The position numbers were made by a program, and so were the translations under genes. Of a DNA stretch of 64,000 nt, positions 55,635 through 64,000 are shown in pieces. How positions within the stretch are numbered: position 1 is the stretch's first letter; each line of letters starts with the position of its first letter. The notes beneath the pieces are model-generated. The model was not told the DNA's origin and did no database searches. It saw only the letters and a list, made by a program, of their open reading frames with translations. The DNA is taken from contig CP036424.1 of NCBI GenBank assembly GCA_007745835.1, positions 705,001 through 769,000 of the forward strand, given 5' to 3'. Source of the DNA: Planctomycetes bacterium MalM25 (GTDB lineage Bacteria; Planctomycetota; Planctomycetia; Pirellulales; Lacipirellulaceae).

Positions 55635-56285
55635 ATGAGAAAACCAACGATACTCTTCACAGTTGTAGCGATTGTTCTTGGTAGCAACCCTGCCAAATCC
55701 AGCGGTACCCCCTTCTTGTCGTTCGATCTAGGGGCATCGACGTACACTGAACTCGGTGCCGGGACGATAGGATGGGAGTTTATCGCGAACGCCCCCATAT
55801 CAGTGTCGCAGATTGGCTACCTAGACGCTTTGAATCCTGGGCTAATCAGTTCGCATGAGGTCGCAATATGGAGTGCTTCTGGTGACCTAGTCGCGACGAC
55901 TACCGTGCAGTCAGGCACCTCAAGCGATTTGGTCGACAGTTTTCGTTACGAGGCGATTTATCCCATCGTTCTCCAGCAAGGCGAGACGTATATAATTGGA
56001 GGTAGTACACGCGCAGCTGACGGTGGGATCAGCCCACTGAGGAGGCCTGCACGAGGGCTTGCTGTTAGTTCGGCTATCACGGTCATTGGAGGGCGAACTA
56101 ACCGTGGTGTGTTTGGTGGTGGAGACGCGCTGTCTTTCCCAAGGGAGTTCTTTAGGCCTGGTTCCAATCAAGTGTACTTGGGACCTAATTTTATAGGTGT
56201 TGTTGTTCCCGAACCGCATTCGGCTAGCATCGTTTTCGGTTTCGCTGCATGCTCCCTTCGAGTTCGGCGAGAGAGAACGTGCTGA
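55635..56285 (+). CDS. Secreted PEP-CTERM protein in low-GC DNA
   Basis: A 216-residue protein. A signal peptide (PTILFTVVAIVLGSNPAKSS) precedes a beta-rich domain (TIGWEFIANAPISVSQIGYL, LVATTTVQSGTSSDLVDSFR, YPIVLQQGETYIIGG) resembling DUF4082-like secreted modules. The end, VVPEPHSASIVFGFAACSLR then VRRERTC, is a PEP-CTERM sorting tail. GC is near 50 percent with unbiased codons, unlike neighbours, which suggests acquisition. It interrupts the MoxR-DUF58 locus and is flanked by imperfect inverted arms. Confidence 0.72.
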   Translation: MRKPTILFTVVAIVLGSNPAKSSGTPFLSFDLGASTYTELGAGTIGWEFIANAPISVSQIGYLDALNPGLISSHEVAIWSASGDLVATTTVQSGTSSDLVDSFRYEAIYPIVLQQGETYIIGGSTRAADGGISPLRRPARGLAVSSAITVIGGRTNRGVFGGGDALSFPREFFRPGSNQVYLGPNFIGVVVPEPHSASIVFGFAACSLRVRRERTC

Positions 56286-56327
56286 TGATCGGTCGTGAGT
56301 AACTCCGTACCACCGTGACTCACTGCA

Positions 56328-56434
56328 GCCGGGTGCCATGCCCTCGCGATAGCGTGGGCATGTGAGGCAAGCGTATCACTACACTCCACGCCCACGCCCA
56401 CGCCCACGCTGACGCGAGGGCGTGGCGCCCGCGC
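56328..56434. repeat. Long palindrome after the PEP-CTERM gene (family L)
   Basis: GGTGCCATGCCCTCGCGATA then GCGTGGGCATG pairs with CACGCCCACGCTGACGCGAG then GGCGTGGCGCC. A hexamer run (CCACGC repeated four times, 56387-56410) lies at the inner edge of the right arm. Confidence 0.75.
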
Positions 56435-56466
56435 CGTGGCTCAGCCGCCGACACGTCGCCCCGCCA

Positions 56467-56516
56467 AGCGACCATCCCCTGATCCCCCTTCATCCCCACA
56501 TCTCCCTTCCGAAACT
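56467..56516. repeat. Right inverted arm flanking the PEP-CTERM cassette
   Basis: Imperfect reverse complement of 55409-55456, sharing TTTCGG, GGAGAT, GGGGATG and GGGATGG blocks in order. It ends 19 bp before the ThuA stop codon. Confidence 0.55.
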
Positions 56517-56534
56517 CTCCTAGCAAGAAGGGCC

Positions 56535-57299
56535 TCACTCCCGCACGTCCCCCGTGGCGGCCCACTCGAGGCTGCGGAGGAAGAGCTTCTGGAAGCCGGG
56601 GTTGGCGAGGCTCTTCGTGTCGTGGCCGAGCACGAGGTTCACGCCGCGGCCCTGGCCCAAGCGGGTGGTCATGAGCATCGGCTCCTCGGGGCCCTGCTTC
56701 CGTTTGTCCTGCGACGTGTCGGCGACCAGATGAGTTTCGAACGGGCCGGTCGGGTCCATGTCACGCCACAGCTCGTCGAAGATGCTGAACGGCTCGACGC
56801 CCCGCGTGATGGGGTGGTCGCCGGTCGGGGTGACGCGGAACTCGTGCTTCGGGCCGTGCCACGTGACGCCATTCGTCCAGGTCTTGCCGACGAGGGCCTG
56901 GAAGGTGGGCCACTGGTAGTGGATCGAGCTCCCCGCGTGCATCACCACCATGCCCCCGCCCGAGGCGAGGTGGTCGAGGTAGGCGGTCTTGGTCGCGGCG
57001 TCCCAGGGGTCCTGGTCGAGCTTGGGCCACATGCTCCAGTTGCTGAAGACGACGTCGTACTCGGCGAACGCGTCGGGGCCGAACTCCCACGGCTTCTTGC
57101 TGATGGTCAGCTCGAAGCGGCCCGAGCCCTCGATCAGCTCCTTCAGCACCGGCGTGGTCGCCTTCCAGTTGTGGTTGTTCTGCCCGGTCATCATGAGGAC
57201 GCGGATCTTCCCCTCGCCCTCGTGGTGGTCCGCCCGGGCGAGCGGCGCGGCGAGCAGGACGAGCGACAGGGCGGCGAGCGTGATCGAGCGAGGGGTCAT
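56535..57299 (-). CDS. Secreted ThuA-domain protein
   Basis: About 254 residues from the ATG at 57299 (an ATG at 57317 adds six). A signal peptide (ITLAALSLVLLAAPLARA) precedes the ThuA fold: IRVLMMTGQNNHNWKATTPV, YDVVFSNWSMWPKL, GGGMVVMHAGSSIHYQWPTF and GPKHEFRVTPTGDHPITRGV. ThuA is a glutamine-amidotransferase-like domain linked to trehalose and other sugar use, and is common in secreted planctomycete proteins. It is opposite in strand to the MoxR/DUF58 genes around it, so it is an intruder in that locus. Confidence 0.88.
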   Translation of the reverse strand: MTPRSITLAALSLVLLAAPLARADHHEGEGKIRVLMMTGQNNHNWKATTPVLKELIEGSGRFELTISKKPWEFGPDAFAEYDVVFSNWSMWPKLDQDPWDAATKTAYLDHLASGGGMVVMHAGSSIHYQWPTFQALVGKTWTNGVTWHGPKHEFRVTPTGDHPITRGVEPFSIFDELWRDMDPTGPFETHLVADTSQDKRKQGPEEPMLMTTRLGQGRGVNLVLGHDTKSLANPGFQKLFLRSLEWAATGDVRE

Positions 57300-57502
57300 G
57301 TCGGGAGTGGGCGCCATGCTGGGAGGATTGCGGAGGAGTCGTCAGACGGTTGAGTCTAATTCCGCTGGGCGCCAGGGGTCAAACTGCCGAGCGATCCTCA
57401 ACGGTCCCCGAATCGGGGCCCCCCAGGGGTAGTAAATGGGTATGATGCGGGCGAAGAGCTGCCCCTCTCGGGGCGCAGCGAATCCGGAACAGGCTCCCCC
57501 CG

Positions 57503-58381
57503 ATGCCAACCACCACCGAACTCCTCCCGCCCGACCTCGCCCGGCGGCTCGAACGGCTCGAGCTGGTCACGCGCAAGGTCTTCCGCGGCCGGATGAAGGG
57601 CGAACGCCGCAGCGCGAAGAAGGGGCAGAGCGTCGAGTTCGCCGACTACCGGAACTACGTGGCTGGAGACGACCTGCGGTCGCTCGACTGGAACCTGTAC
57701 GCGCGGCTCGACAAGCTGATCGTGAAGCTCTTCCTCGAAGAGGAGGACCTCCACTTCTACACGCTGATCGACGCCTCCCCCTCGATGGCGTTCGGCGAGC
57801 CGACCAAGCTGGAGTACGCGAAGCAGCTCGCCGCGGCGCTCGGCTTCATCGGCCTGATCCGCGCGGACCGGGTGCGCGTCGAGACGCTCGGCGGCGAGCG
57901 GAGCCCCGCGCTACGCGGACGCCGGGGCGTGCCGCGGATGACCGAGTTCTTGAACAAGATCGAGCCGACCGAGTCGATCTCCCTCGAGGAGGGCGTGCGG
58001 CAGTTCTGCCTGCGCAACGCCGGCAAGGGCGTGGTCGTGCTGCTCACCGACCTCATGGACAAGCGCGGCTACGAGGCGGCGATGCGGTACCTCGTCGCGC
58101 AGCGCGTTGACGTCTACGTGATCCAGGTGCTGAGCCAGGCGGAGATCGACCCGGACGTGACCGGCGACCTGCGGCTGGTCGACTGCGAGGACGCGGACGA
58201 GGCCGAGGTGACCATCAGCGCGCCGCTCATCGCCCGCTACAAGCAGACGCTCGATTCCTTCACCGCCGGCGCCCAGGAGTTCTGCGGCAAGCGGGGCATG
58301 AACTACCTGCTCACGAGCACCGAGCGACCGGTCGAGGAGTTGATGACCACGTGGCTGCGGAAACGGGGGCTTGTGCGATGA
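57503..58381 (+). CDS. DUF58-family protein
   Basis: A 292-residue protein. GRMKGERRSAKKGQSVEFAD then YRNYVAGDDLRSLDWNLYAR is the diagnostic DUF58 block. FYTLIDASPSMAFGEPTKLE is a degenerate VWA/MIDAS strand and VVVLLTDLMDKRGYEAAMRY a later VWA segment. No membrane span is visible. DUF58 proteins accompany MoxR ATPases and VWA membrane proteins. A palindrome separates it from the VWA gene at 58518. Confidence 0.92.
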   Translation: MPTTTELLPPDLARRLERLELVTRKVFRGRMKGERRSAKKGQSVEFADYRNYVAGDDLRSLDWNLYARLDKLIVKLFLEEEDLHFYTLIDASPSMAFGEPTKLEYAKQLAAALGFIGLIRADRVRVETLGGERSPALRGRRGVPRMTEFLNKIEPTESISLEEGVRQFCLRNAGKGVVVLLTDLMDKRGYEAAMRYLVAQRVDVYVIQVLSQAEIDPDVTGDLRLVDCEDADEAEVTISAPLIARYKQTLDSFTAGAQEFCGKRGMNYLLTSTERPVEELMTTWLRKRGLVR

Positions 58382-58392
58382 GGAAGCCCGAT

Positions 58393-58504
58393 AGGGCGGC
58401 AGCGCGTAGCCAGGGCCGCGAGCCCCTGGCGATCGCGGGCCGCTTCGGTTTCAACGATCATGATTCCCGGGGGTTCGTACCCCCGGCTACGCGCTGCCGC
58501 CCCT
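58393..58504. repeat. Long palindrome after the DUF58 gene (family I)
   Basis: AGGGCGGCAGCGCGTAGCCA then GGG pairs with CCCCCGGCTACGCGCTGCCG then CCCCT; CCCGGGGGTTCGTACCCCCG lies next to the right arm. It starts 11 nt after the stop and ends 13 nt before the next ATG. Confidence 0.78.
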
Positions 58505-58517
58505 CCGGGGCTGTTGA

Positions 58518-60596
58518 ATGAACGAGTTCTTCCGCAACACGCTCTCCCCCGCCCAGTGGGCCGTGCTCGCCGCGGTCCCGCCGGCGATCCTGGCGCTCTA
58601 CTTCCTGAAGCTCCGCCGCGTGCCGCTGGAGGTGCCGAGCACCTACCTGTGGAAGAAGAGCATCGAGGACCTGCGAGTGAACAGCCTGTGGCAGCGGTTG
58701 CGGCAGAGCCTGTTGCTGCTGCTCCAGCTGCTCATCGTGGCGGCGGCGATCTTCGCGTTGCTGCGGCCCGGCTGGGAGGGGACTGAGCTGACGGCGGGCC
58801 GGTTGATCTTCCTGGTCGACAACTCGGCCAGCATGTCGACGGTGGACGCCTCGCTCGACGACGCCGCCCTCGACGGCGACACGGCGCGGCTCGAGGTCGC
58901 CAAGCAGAAGGTCGCCGGGCTGATCGACCAGATGGAGCGGGGCATGACGGCGATGATCGTCTCGTTCGCGGGCGAGCCGCGCGTCGTGCAGCAGTTCACC
59001 GACAACACCCGCCTGCTGCGCGAGCGGCTGGCGACGATCGAGCCGACCAACGGGCCGACCGACCTGGGCGGCGCGCTCGAGTTGGCGGGCGGCCTCGCGA
59101 ACCCGGCCCAGGTGACCGTGCAGGAGGGCGCGCCGGAGGTCGATGTCGTCCCGCCCGAGCCGGCGACGCTCTACCTCTTCTCCGACGGGCGGTTTACCGA
59201 CGTCGAGGACTTCGCCCTGGGCAACCTCGAGCCGATCTACGCCCCGCTCGGCGCGCCCAGCACGGGCAACCTGGCGATCACCACCCTGGAGACCCGCCGC
59301 AGCGAGGCGCAGCTCGGCCAGCTGCAAGCGTTCGTTCAGGCAGCGAACTACTCGGACGAACCAGTCGAAGCCGTGGTCGAGCTACGGCGGGGCAATCAGG
59401 TGATCGACGCGCAACGCCTGACCCTGCCGGCGGGCGAAGTGGCCGGCGTGTCGCTGCCGATCGGCGACGCCGCCAGCGCCGGCGGCGGTGAACTCGAGGC
59501 GCGGATCGCGGCCGACTCGTTGAGCGCGGCCGATGACCGCATGGCGATCGACAACGTCGCCTACGCCGCCATCAACGACGCGGGCGGCAGCCGCGTGATG
59601 CTGGTGACCAACGGCAACGTGGCCGTCGAGCAGGCGCTATCGACGGGGCGTGTGCGGAAGCTCGGCGACATCACCGTGAAGGAGCCCTCCTACCTGCTGA
59701 CCGACGCCTACCAGCAGGAGGCGGCCTCCGCCGCTTACGATCTGATCGTCTTCGACCGTTGCCAGCCGGAGACGCCCCCGCGGGCGAACACCGCGTACGT
59801 CGGCGTGCTGCCCCCGGGCGACGCGTGGCGCGGCGGCGAGTCGCCCGGCGGATCGACCACCGTGCCGCAGGTGATCGACTGGAACCGCTCGCACCCGCTG
59901 CTAGCGCACGTCGAGTTGGGCAACTTCGACATCGTCGAAACGCTGCTGCTCACGCCCCCGCCCGGCGCGGCGACACTGGTCGACGCGGCCGAAGGGCCCA
60001 TCGCGGCGGTCGCCTCGCGCGACGGCTACGAGGACCTCGTGCTCGGCTTCCCGATCCTGGTGGAGGTCGATGGCGGGTTGCAGCGCAACACCGACTGGAT
60101 CAACCGCCACAGCTTCCCGACGTTCTGGTTGAACGTGCTGGAGTACTTTGTCTCACGCCAAGCGGTCGGCGAGCGCTCGCTCCGCCCGGGCGAGACGGTC
60201 GAGCTGCGGCCCCTCTCGCCGACGACCAAGTCGATCGTGGTGACCTCCCCCTCGGGCAAGGTCGAGACGCTCAATCGCCGGGGTGAGCAGCCGTTCGTTT
60301 ATCGCACGACCGAAGACGTGGGCGTCTACCGCGTGGCCGAGGGGGGGCGCGAATCGCAGCGGTTCGCGGTCAACCTGTTCGACCCCGACGAGAGCGACGT
60401 CCGGCTGCGCCTCGAGGAGACCCCCGGCGCCGAGGAGTCGGCCCAGGTCGCCTCGGTGAAGATCGGCAACATCGACGTCGCCGCCACGGCGGGGGCCGCC
60501 CCGGCCCGCAAGGAGATGTGGCGTTGGCTGCTGCTGGGGGTGCTCGCGTTGCTGGTGTTTGAGTGGTATGTCTACCACCGCAGGGTGTACTTGTGA
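58518..60596 (+). CDS. BatA-like VWA membrane protein
   Basis: A 692-residue protein. The N-terminal block LSPAQWAVLAAVPPAILALY then FLKLRRVPLEVPSTYLWKKS is the BatA/aerotolerance N-terminal domain. A second span (SLLLLLQLLIVAAAIFALLR) leads to a VWA domain with MIDAS DNSASMS. A CARDB-like beta domain follows (LQAFVQAANYSDEPVEAVVE). The C-terminus has a last span (WRWLLLGVLALLVFEWYVYH). With the MoxR and DUF58 genes it forms the standard ATPase-VWA system, facing the periplasm. Confidence 0.9.
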   Translation: MNEFFRNTLSPAQWAVLAAVPPAILALYFLKLRRVPLEVPSTYLWKKSIEDLRVNSLWQRLRQSLLLLLQLLIVAAAIFALLRPGWEGTELTAGRLIFLVDNSASMSTVDASLDDAALDGDTARLEVAKQKVAGLIDQMERGMTAMIVSFAGEPRVVQQFTDNTRLLRERLATIEPTNGPTDLGGALELAGGLANPAQVTVQEGAPEVDVVPPEPATLYLFSDGRFTDVEDFALGNLEPIYAPLGAPSTGNLAITTLETRRSEAQLGQLQAFVQAANYSDEPVEAVVELRRGNQVIDAQRLTLPAGEVAGVSLPIGDAASAGGGELEARIAADSLSAADDRMAIDNVAYAAINDAGGSRVMLVTNGNVAVEQALSTGRVRKLGDITVKEPSYLLTDAYQQEAASAAYDLIVFDRCQPETPPRANTAYVGVLPPGDAWRGGESPGGSTTVPQVIDWNRSHPLLAHVELGNFDIVETLLLTPPPGAATLVDAAEGPIAAVASRDGYEDLVLGFPILVEVDGGLQRNTDWINRHSFPTFWLNVLEYFVSRQAVGERSLRPGETVELRPLSPTTKSIVVTSPSGKVETLNRRGEQPFVYRTTEDVGVYRVAEGGRESQRFAVNLFDPDESDVRLRLEETPGAEESAQVASVKIGNIDVAATAGAAPARKEMWRWLLLGVLALLVFEWYVYHRRVYL

Positions 60597-60760
60597 TCAG
60601 CCTCGCCGGTTGATTCAGGGTTTCTTAGCAGATAGTCTAGTAGTTTCGTGCGTTGACGCGCGAACTAGTTCTGGAGGGAGTTTCGATCCCTCATCCCGGT
60701 GGAGCGATGAGAACCGCCGGCTTTCAGCAAAAAACAGCAAGTCAACAGGGCCGAGAAACG

Positions 60761-62089
60761 ATGTCGAAGCCGCAAGACGAGACGAATTCTCTGGGCGCCA
60801 ACCGCCGCCAGTTCCTCACCACCGCCGCCGCCACGGCCGCCGCCGGAGTCGCGGCGGCCCCCGCCTTCGGCGTGCACGGCAGCGGAGATCATCGCCTGCG
60901 TGTGGGAGTCATCGGTTGCGGCGGCCGCGGGAAGGGCGCCGCGCGCGACGCGTTGAACGCCGGCGAGGACGTCGTGATCGTGGCGATGGCGGACGCCTTT
61001 GGCGACAATCTCAACGCGGCTCACAAGGCGCTCGTCGACCAGTTCGGCGACCGGATCCAGGTCCCCGAGGACCGGCGCTTCTCGGGCTTCGACGCGTACA
61101 AGCAGGTGCTCGAGGCGGACTGTGACTTGGTCATCCTCGCCACGCCCCCCGGCTTCCGTCCGATCCACTTCAAGGCGGCCATCGACGCGGGCAAGCACGT
61201 CTTCATGGAGAAGCCGGTCGCGGTCGATGCGCCGGGCGTGCGGCTCGTGCTGGAGACCGCTCGCGAGGCGCGCGACAAGGGGCTCGGCGTCGGCGTCGGC
61301 CTGCAGCGCCGCCACGACGACCTGTACAACAACATGGTCCAGAGGATCTGGGACGGCGCCCTCGGCGACGAGGTCCTGTACACGCGGGTCTACTGGAACT
61401 CGGGCGGCGTGTGGACGCGTCCCCGCCAGCCGCAGCAGACCGAGATGGAGTACCAGATGCGCAACTGGTACTACTTCAACTGGCTGTGCGGCGACCACAT
61501 CAACGAGCAGCACATCCACAACCTCGACGTCAGCAACTGGATCAAGCAGGGCCACCCCGTGAAGGCCAACGGCATGGGGGGACGCGAAGTCCGCGACAGC
61601 AACGAGCACGGCCAGATCTTCGACCACCACGCCGTCGAGTTCACCTACGCCGACGGCTCGACCATGATGAGCCAGTGCCGCCACATCCGTGGCGCGTGGT
61701 CGCAGGTCTCGGAGTTCGCCCACGGCGCCAACGGGCACTGCCATGTCGGCGGGGGCAAGTTCTTCGACCGCACCGGGAAGACGATCGATCGACTCCGCAA
61801 GAAGGGGGAGAACCCCTACGTGCAGGAGCACATCGACCTGCAACGCAGCATCCGGGAGGGCTCGCCCCTCGCAGAGGCCGAGTACGGCGCCCATTCAACG
61901 ATGACCGCGATCCTGGGCCGGATGGCCACCTACACCGGTCAGGTTGTGAATTGGGACGACGCGATCGAGTCCAACGTGGACCTCTCCCCGGCCAAGTACG
62001 CCTTCGGCGCCGACCCGCCGGTCCTGCCGGACGCCCAGGGCCGCTACCCGGTCCCGGTCCCCGGCGACAAGCCCGCCGCCAACGCCTGA
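60761..62089 (+). CDS. Tat-exported Gfo/Idh/MocA-family oxidoreductase
   Basis: A 442-residue protein from the ATG at 60761. NRRQFLTTAAATAAAGVAAA is a twin-arginine signal. LRVGVIGCGGRGKGAARDAL is the NAD(P) Rossmann loop, and GKHVFMEKPVAVDAPGVRLV has the EKP motif of the family. NWYYFNWLCGDHINEQHIHN holds the conserved catalytic-region Gly-Asp-His. Such Tat-exported dehydrogenases are greatly expanded in planctomycetes and act on sugars or inositols. Substrate unknown. The frame is open to 60653 but that extension lacks support. Confidence 0.92.
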   Translation: MSKPQDETNSLGANRRQFLTTAAATAAAGVAAAPAFGVHGSGDHRLRVGVIGCGGRGKGAARDALNAGEDVVIVAMADAFGDNLNAAHKALVDQFGDRIQVPEDRRFSGFDAYKQVLEADCDLVILATPPGFRPIHFKAAIDAGKHVFMEKPVAVDAPGVRLVLETAREARDKGLGVGVGLQRRHDDLYNNMVQRIWDGALGDEVLYTRVYWNSGGVWTRPRQPQQTEMEYQMRNWYYFNWLCGDHINEQHIHNLDVSNWIKQGHPVKANGMGGREVRDSNEHGQIFDHHAVEFTYADGSTMMSQCRHIRGAWSQVSEFAHGANGHCHVGGGKFFDRTGKTIDRLRKKGENPYVQEHIDLQRSIREGSPLAEAEYGAHSTMTAILGRMATYTGQVVNWDDAIESNVDLSPAKYAFGADPPVLPDAQGRYPVPVPGDKPAANA

Positions 62090-62197
62090 CCCGCTCATTC
62101 GGCCCGGTTTGACGCTTCTGGGTGACCCGCCGCGGGTCGCGTGGTAAAGTTGGTCTGTGCTGTTGGTCGATCAGCAATCGACATGGCGGCCGCGATC

Positions 62198-62279
<82 letters not shown>

Positions 62280-62349
62280 TTAGCAACGCAAGAAGAGGGC
62301 CCGGGCGGCCGGCGAACGATCGCCGCCCCCCTCCCGGGAGCGGACCACC

Positions 62350-62769
62350 ATGATGATTTGGCAGCGAATCGCCCTGCTGATGATCGCTCTCGCCGCGGCG
62401 CCGGCGGGGGCGCACCCGGAGTACCAGCGGGCCTTTCTCGACCGATACACGAAGGGCGTGGGAGCGGATAAGGACTTCCGCAAGCTGGCCCGGAAAGCCA
62501 AATGCAACGTCTGCCACCAAGGCAAAGAGGATCGGACCAATTACAATCGTTACGGCGAGGCGTTCCTCAGCCGACTCGCCGAGGCGGATCGGCTCTCCGA
62601 AGAACATAAGAAGGACAAGGAGAAGGTCGCCGCCGCCATCGAGCTGGTTGCCGGATTGTCCACCGACCCCGACGACCCCGCGGCGCCCACCTTCGGCTCC
62701 CTGATCGCCGAGGGCACGCTCCCGGGCGGGCCTCTCGACGAGGTCAAGAAGGAACCGGCGGAAAACTGA
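62350..62769 (+). CDS. Small exported CxxCH (monohaem) protein, copy 1
   Basis: A 139-residue protein. A signal peptide (IALLMIALAAAPAGA) precedes HPEYQRAFLDRYTKGVGADK. AKCNVCHQGKEDRTNYNRYG has one CxxCH haem-attachment site and a conserved NrYG. Helical, Lys-rich residues follow. The end, DDPAAPTFGSLIAEGTLPGG then PLDEVKKEP, is nearly the same as in the next gene. No distal Met ligand is obvious. Probably a periplasmic c-type haem protein of unknown role, tandemly duplicated. Confidence 0.78.
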   Translation: MMIWQRIALLMIALAAAPAGAHPEYQRAFLDRYTKGVGADKDFRKLARKAKCNVCHQGKEDRTNYNRYGEAFLSRLAEADRLSEEHKKDKEKVAAAIELVAGLSTDPDDPAAPTFGSLIAEGTLPGGPLDEVKKEPAEN

Positions 62770-62838
62770 CCCGGCGCGAACCGAACCACTCACCGCGACG
62801 TACTTGCTTCGACCCGTTTAACCCCACTGGAATCCGAC

Positions 62839-63225
62839 ATGCTCCGCAGCCTCCTCGCCCTGGCGGTCGCCGCTTGCTTCGCGACGCCGAGCTTGGCCAT
62901 CAAGCAGTTCCAAGACCAGTACTTCGAGAAGTACGCCGACGGTTCCGACGAGGGCTTTAGCGAGCTCGCCAAGGAAGCGAAGTGCTACAACTGCCACCAG
63001 GGCAAGAAAAAGAAGAATCGCAACGCTTACGGTCAGGCGCTCGCCGAGCACCTCTCCAAGAAGGACAAGAAGGACGTCGAGAAGATCGTCGCCGCGTTGG
63101 AGAAGGTCGCCGAGGAATCCTCGAACGCCGATGACCCCGACGCCCCGACCTTCGGCGAGTTGATCGCCGAGGGCAAGCTTCCCGGCGGCACGCTCGAAGA
63201 GTCCAAGGAAGAGCCGGGCGCCTGA
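62839..63225 (+). CDS. Small exported CxxCH (monohaem) protein, copy 2
   Basis: A 128-residue paralogue of the preceding gene: signal peptide (LRSLLALAVAACFATPSLA), FQDQYFEKYADG, AKCYNCHQGKKKKNRNAYGQ with one CxxCH, and the tail DDPDAPTFGELIAEGKLPGG. The spacing between the haem site and the tail is shorter than in copy 1. A perfect terminator follows, so the two CxxCH genes probably share a transcript. Confidence 0.78.
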   Translation: MLRSLLALAVAACFATPSLAIKQFQDQYFEKYADGSDEGFSELAKEAKCYNCHQGKKKKNRNAYGQALAEHLSKKDKKDVEKIVAALEKVAEESSNADDPDAPTFGELIAEGKLPGGTLEESKEEPGA

Positions 63226-63252
63226 TCCGCTCGCGCACGGCTTCGTGAAACC

Positions 63253-63292
63253 AAAGAGGCCCCGATCGCCATCGCGATCGGGGCCTCTTTTT
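63253..63292. terminator. Bidirectional rho-independent terminator
   Basis: AAAGAGGCCCCGATCGC (63253-63269) and its exact reverse complement (63274-63290) form a 17-bp stem with a 4-nt loop, flanked by an A-run and a T-run. It lies between the convergent CxxCH and epimerase genes and can serve both strands. Confidence 0.93.
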
Positions 63293-63307
63293 CTACGTGG
63301 TTGGCTT

Positions 63308-64000
63308 CTAAGCGGTCAGCGCTTCGAGATCGATCACCGTCCGGTACGTCTCGCCCGGACCGAGCGTGATCAGGCCCGCCTCAACGCCCCGGGCGGTCAT
63401 CGCGATCGCGTCGGGCGTGCCGGTGTAGGGCTCGAGGCAGATCGCTTCGCGGTGCTCGGGCGTGTAGATCACGCAGCACTTCATCGAGTCGTCGAACGTC
63501 TGCACGACCCGCCGGCCGCTGTTCGGGTCGCTCACTTCGGTGGTGCTCGCTCCCGAGGCGAAGCGGTAGGGCGTGTCGAACTCGCGCCCGCCGAGCGGCC
63601 CGCCAGCCGGCAGCGTCTCGCCATTGGCCAGGGGCGCCAGCTCGCCGGTCGGGATCGCTTCGTTGGAGACCCACTCGCCATCGATCGGCGCTCGGATAAC
63701 CGTCGCCTCCGGATCGCCTCCCTCGGCGAGCGGCAGCCGGAAGTAAGCGTGCGAGCCGAAAGCGAACGGCATGCGGATCTCGCCCAGGTTCTCCGCCGAG
63801 AGCTCGAGTCGCAACCGATGGGCTTCGAGCGTGTAGGTCGCTTCGAGGCGGTAATCGCAGGGCCACTGCGGCAACGCCTCGGGGGCGTCGATCGACGGTT
63901 GGAACTGGGCGGTCACCCGGTCGTCGGCGCGGCTCACCTCACGCCACGCTTCGCGGACCGCGAATCCGTGGATCGCGTGCCCCGCGCCGGACGTGTCCTC
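63308..64000 (-). CDS. Aldose 1-epimerase-like protein (5' end outside window)
   Basis: The frame is open from base 64000 to the stop at 63308, so at least 230 residues are present and the start is beyond the window. HAIHGFAVREAWREV at the visible N-terminus matches the substrate His region of galactose mutarotases. MPFAFGSHAYFRLPLAEGGD has the second conserved His, and VIYTPEHREAICLEPYTGTP the Glu near the C-terminus. It interconverts anomers of an aldose or a hexose-6-phosphate. Substrate is unknown. Confidence 0.88.
   Translation of the reverse strand, partial: EDTSGAGHAIHGFAVREAWREVSRADDRVTAQFQPSIDAPEALPQWPCDYRLEATYTLEAHRLRLELSAENLGEIRMPFAFGSHAYFRLPLAEGGDPEATVIRAPIDGEWVSNEAIPTGELAPLANGETLPAGGPLGGREFDTPYRFASGASTTEVSDPNSGRRVVQTFDDSMKCCVIYTPEHREAICLEPYTGTPDAIAMTARGVEAGLITLGPGETYRTVIDLEALTA

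Overview
The window looks like chromosomal DNA of a marine planctomycete of the order Pirellulales (Lacipirellulaceae-like). Supporting signs are high GC with strong third-position bias, an enzyme fused to a type I dockerin plus a PEP-CTERM tail, DUF1559-like and probable DUF1598 proteins, a MoxR/DUF58/VWA locus, two GroELs around one GroES, and very short monohaem CxxCH proteins. The genus call is inference from gene content. No phage, transposase, CRISPR array or rRNA is visible. One tRNA (Leu, anticodon UAG) is present.

Layout. 1-4.6 kb: two tandem retropepsin-like proteins (the first cut by the window edge), a PQQ-type sugar dehydrogenase with dockerin and PEP-CTERM, a GlcG/HbpS-like protein and a Y-family DNA polymerase. 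4.6-11.4 kb: a protein-quality cluster, groEL1-groES-groEL2-dnaJ-grpE-fmdB-like-yacG, preceded by a sigma-54-type promoter. 11.4-17.4 kb: a membrane protein, a degenerate receiver protein, a PII protein, a secreted DUF5117-type zinc metalloprotease and an APH-like kinase. 17.5-29.2 kb: dsbD, a small HEAGH protein, purM, glgX, cobL, a MOSC protein, trpC, fumC and a TPR lipid-free secreted protein. 29.5-41.3 kb: a second TPR protein, a 190-bp tandem repeat, a DUF427 protein, pyrG, a DUF1844 protein, an ECF-like sigma factor with a membrane partner, two secreted proteins, a solitary MraZ and a LigD-phosphoesterase-like protein. 41.3-50.8 kb: a Cys-rich DUF11 lipoprotein, a poly-Gly protein, a lower-GC membrane protein, glycerate kinase, rpiB, a Sua5-arginine-phosphatase-like fusion and an NHL lipoprotein. 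51-60.6 kb: VWA, MoxR, (PEP-CTERM cassette, ThuA), DUF58 and VWA/BatA-like genes. 60.7-64 kb: a Tat-exported Gfo/Idh/MocA oxidoreductase, tRNA-Leu, two small CxxCH proteins and a partial aldose epimerase.

The most unusual structure is in the gaps between genes. At least a dozen different long imperfect palindromes (about 65-250 bp) sit just after stop codons. Several families recur. Two unrelated-arm families share the same central core around CGGGTACCCG, one family is found nested inside two others, one nested element has been read through to become the N-terminus and signal peptide of a secreted protein, and a low-GC PEP-CTERM gene is itself flanked by inverted arms. Other points of interest are the fused Sua5/YwlE-type protein with the Thr that marks arginine-phosphatases, the sigma-54 promoter of the chaperonin cluster, and a Tat/lipobox signal with no ATG, GTG or TTG start.
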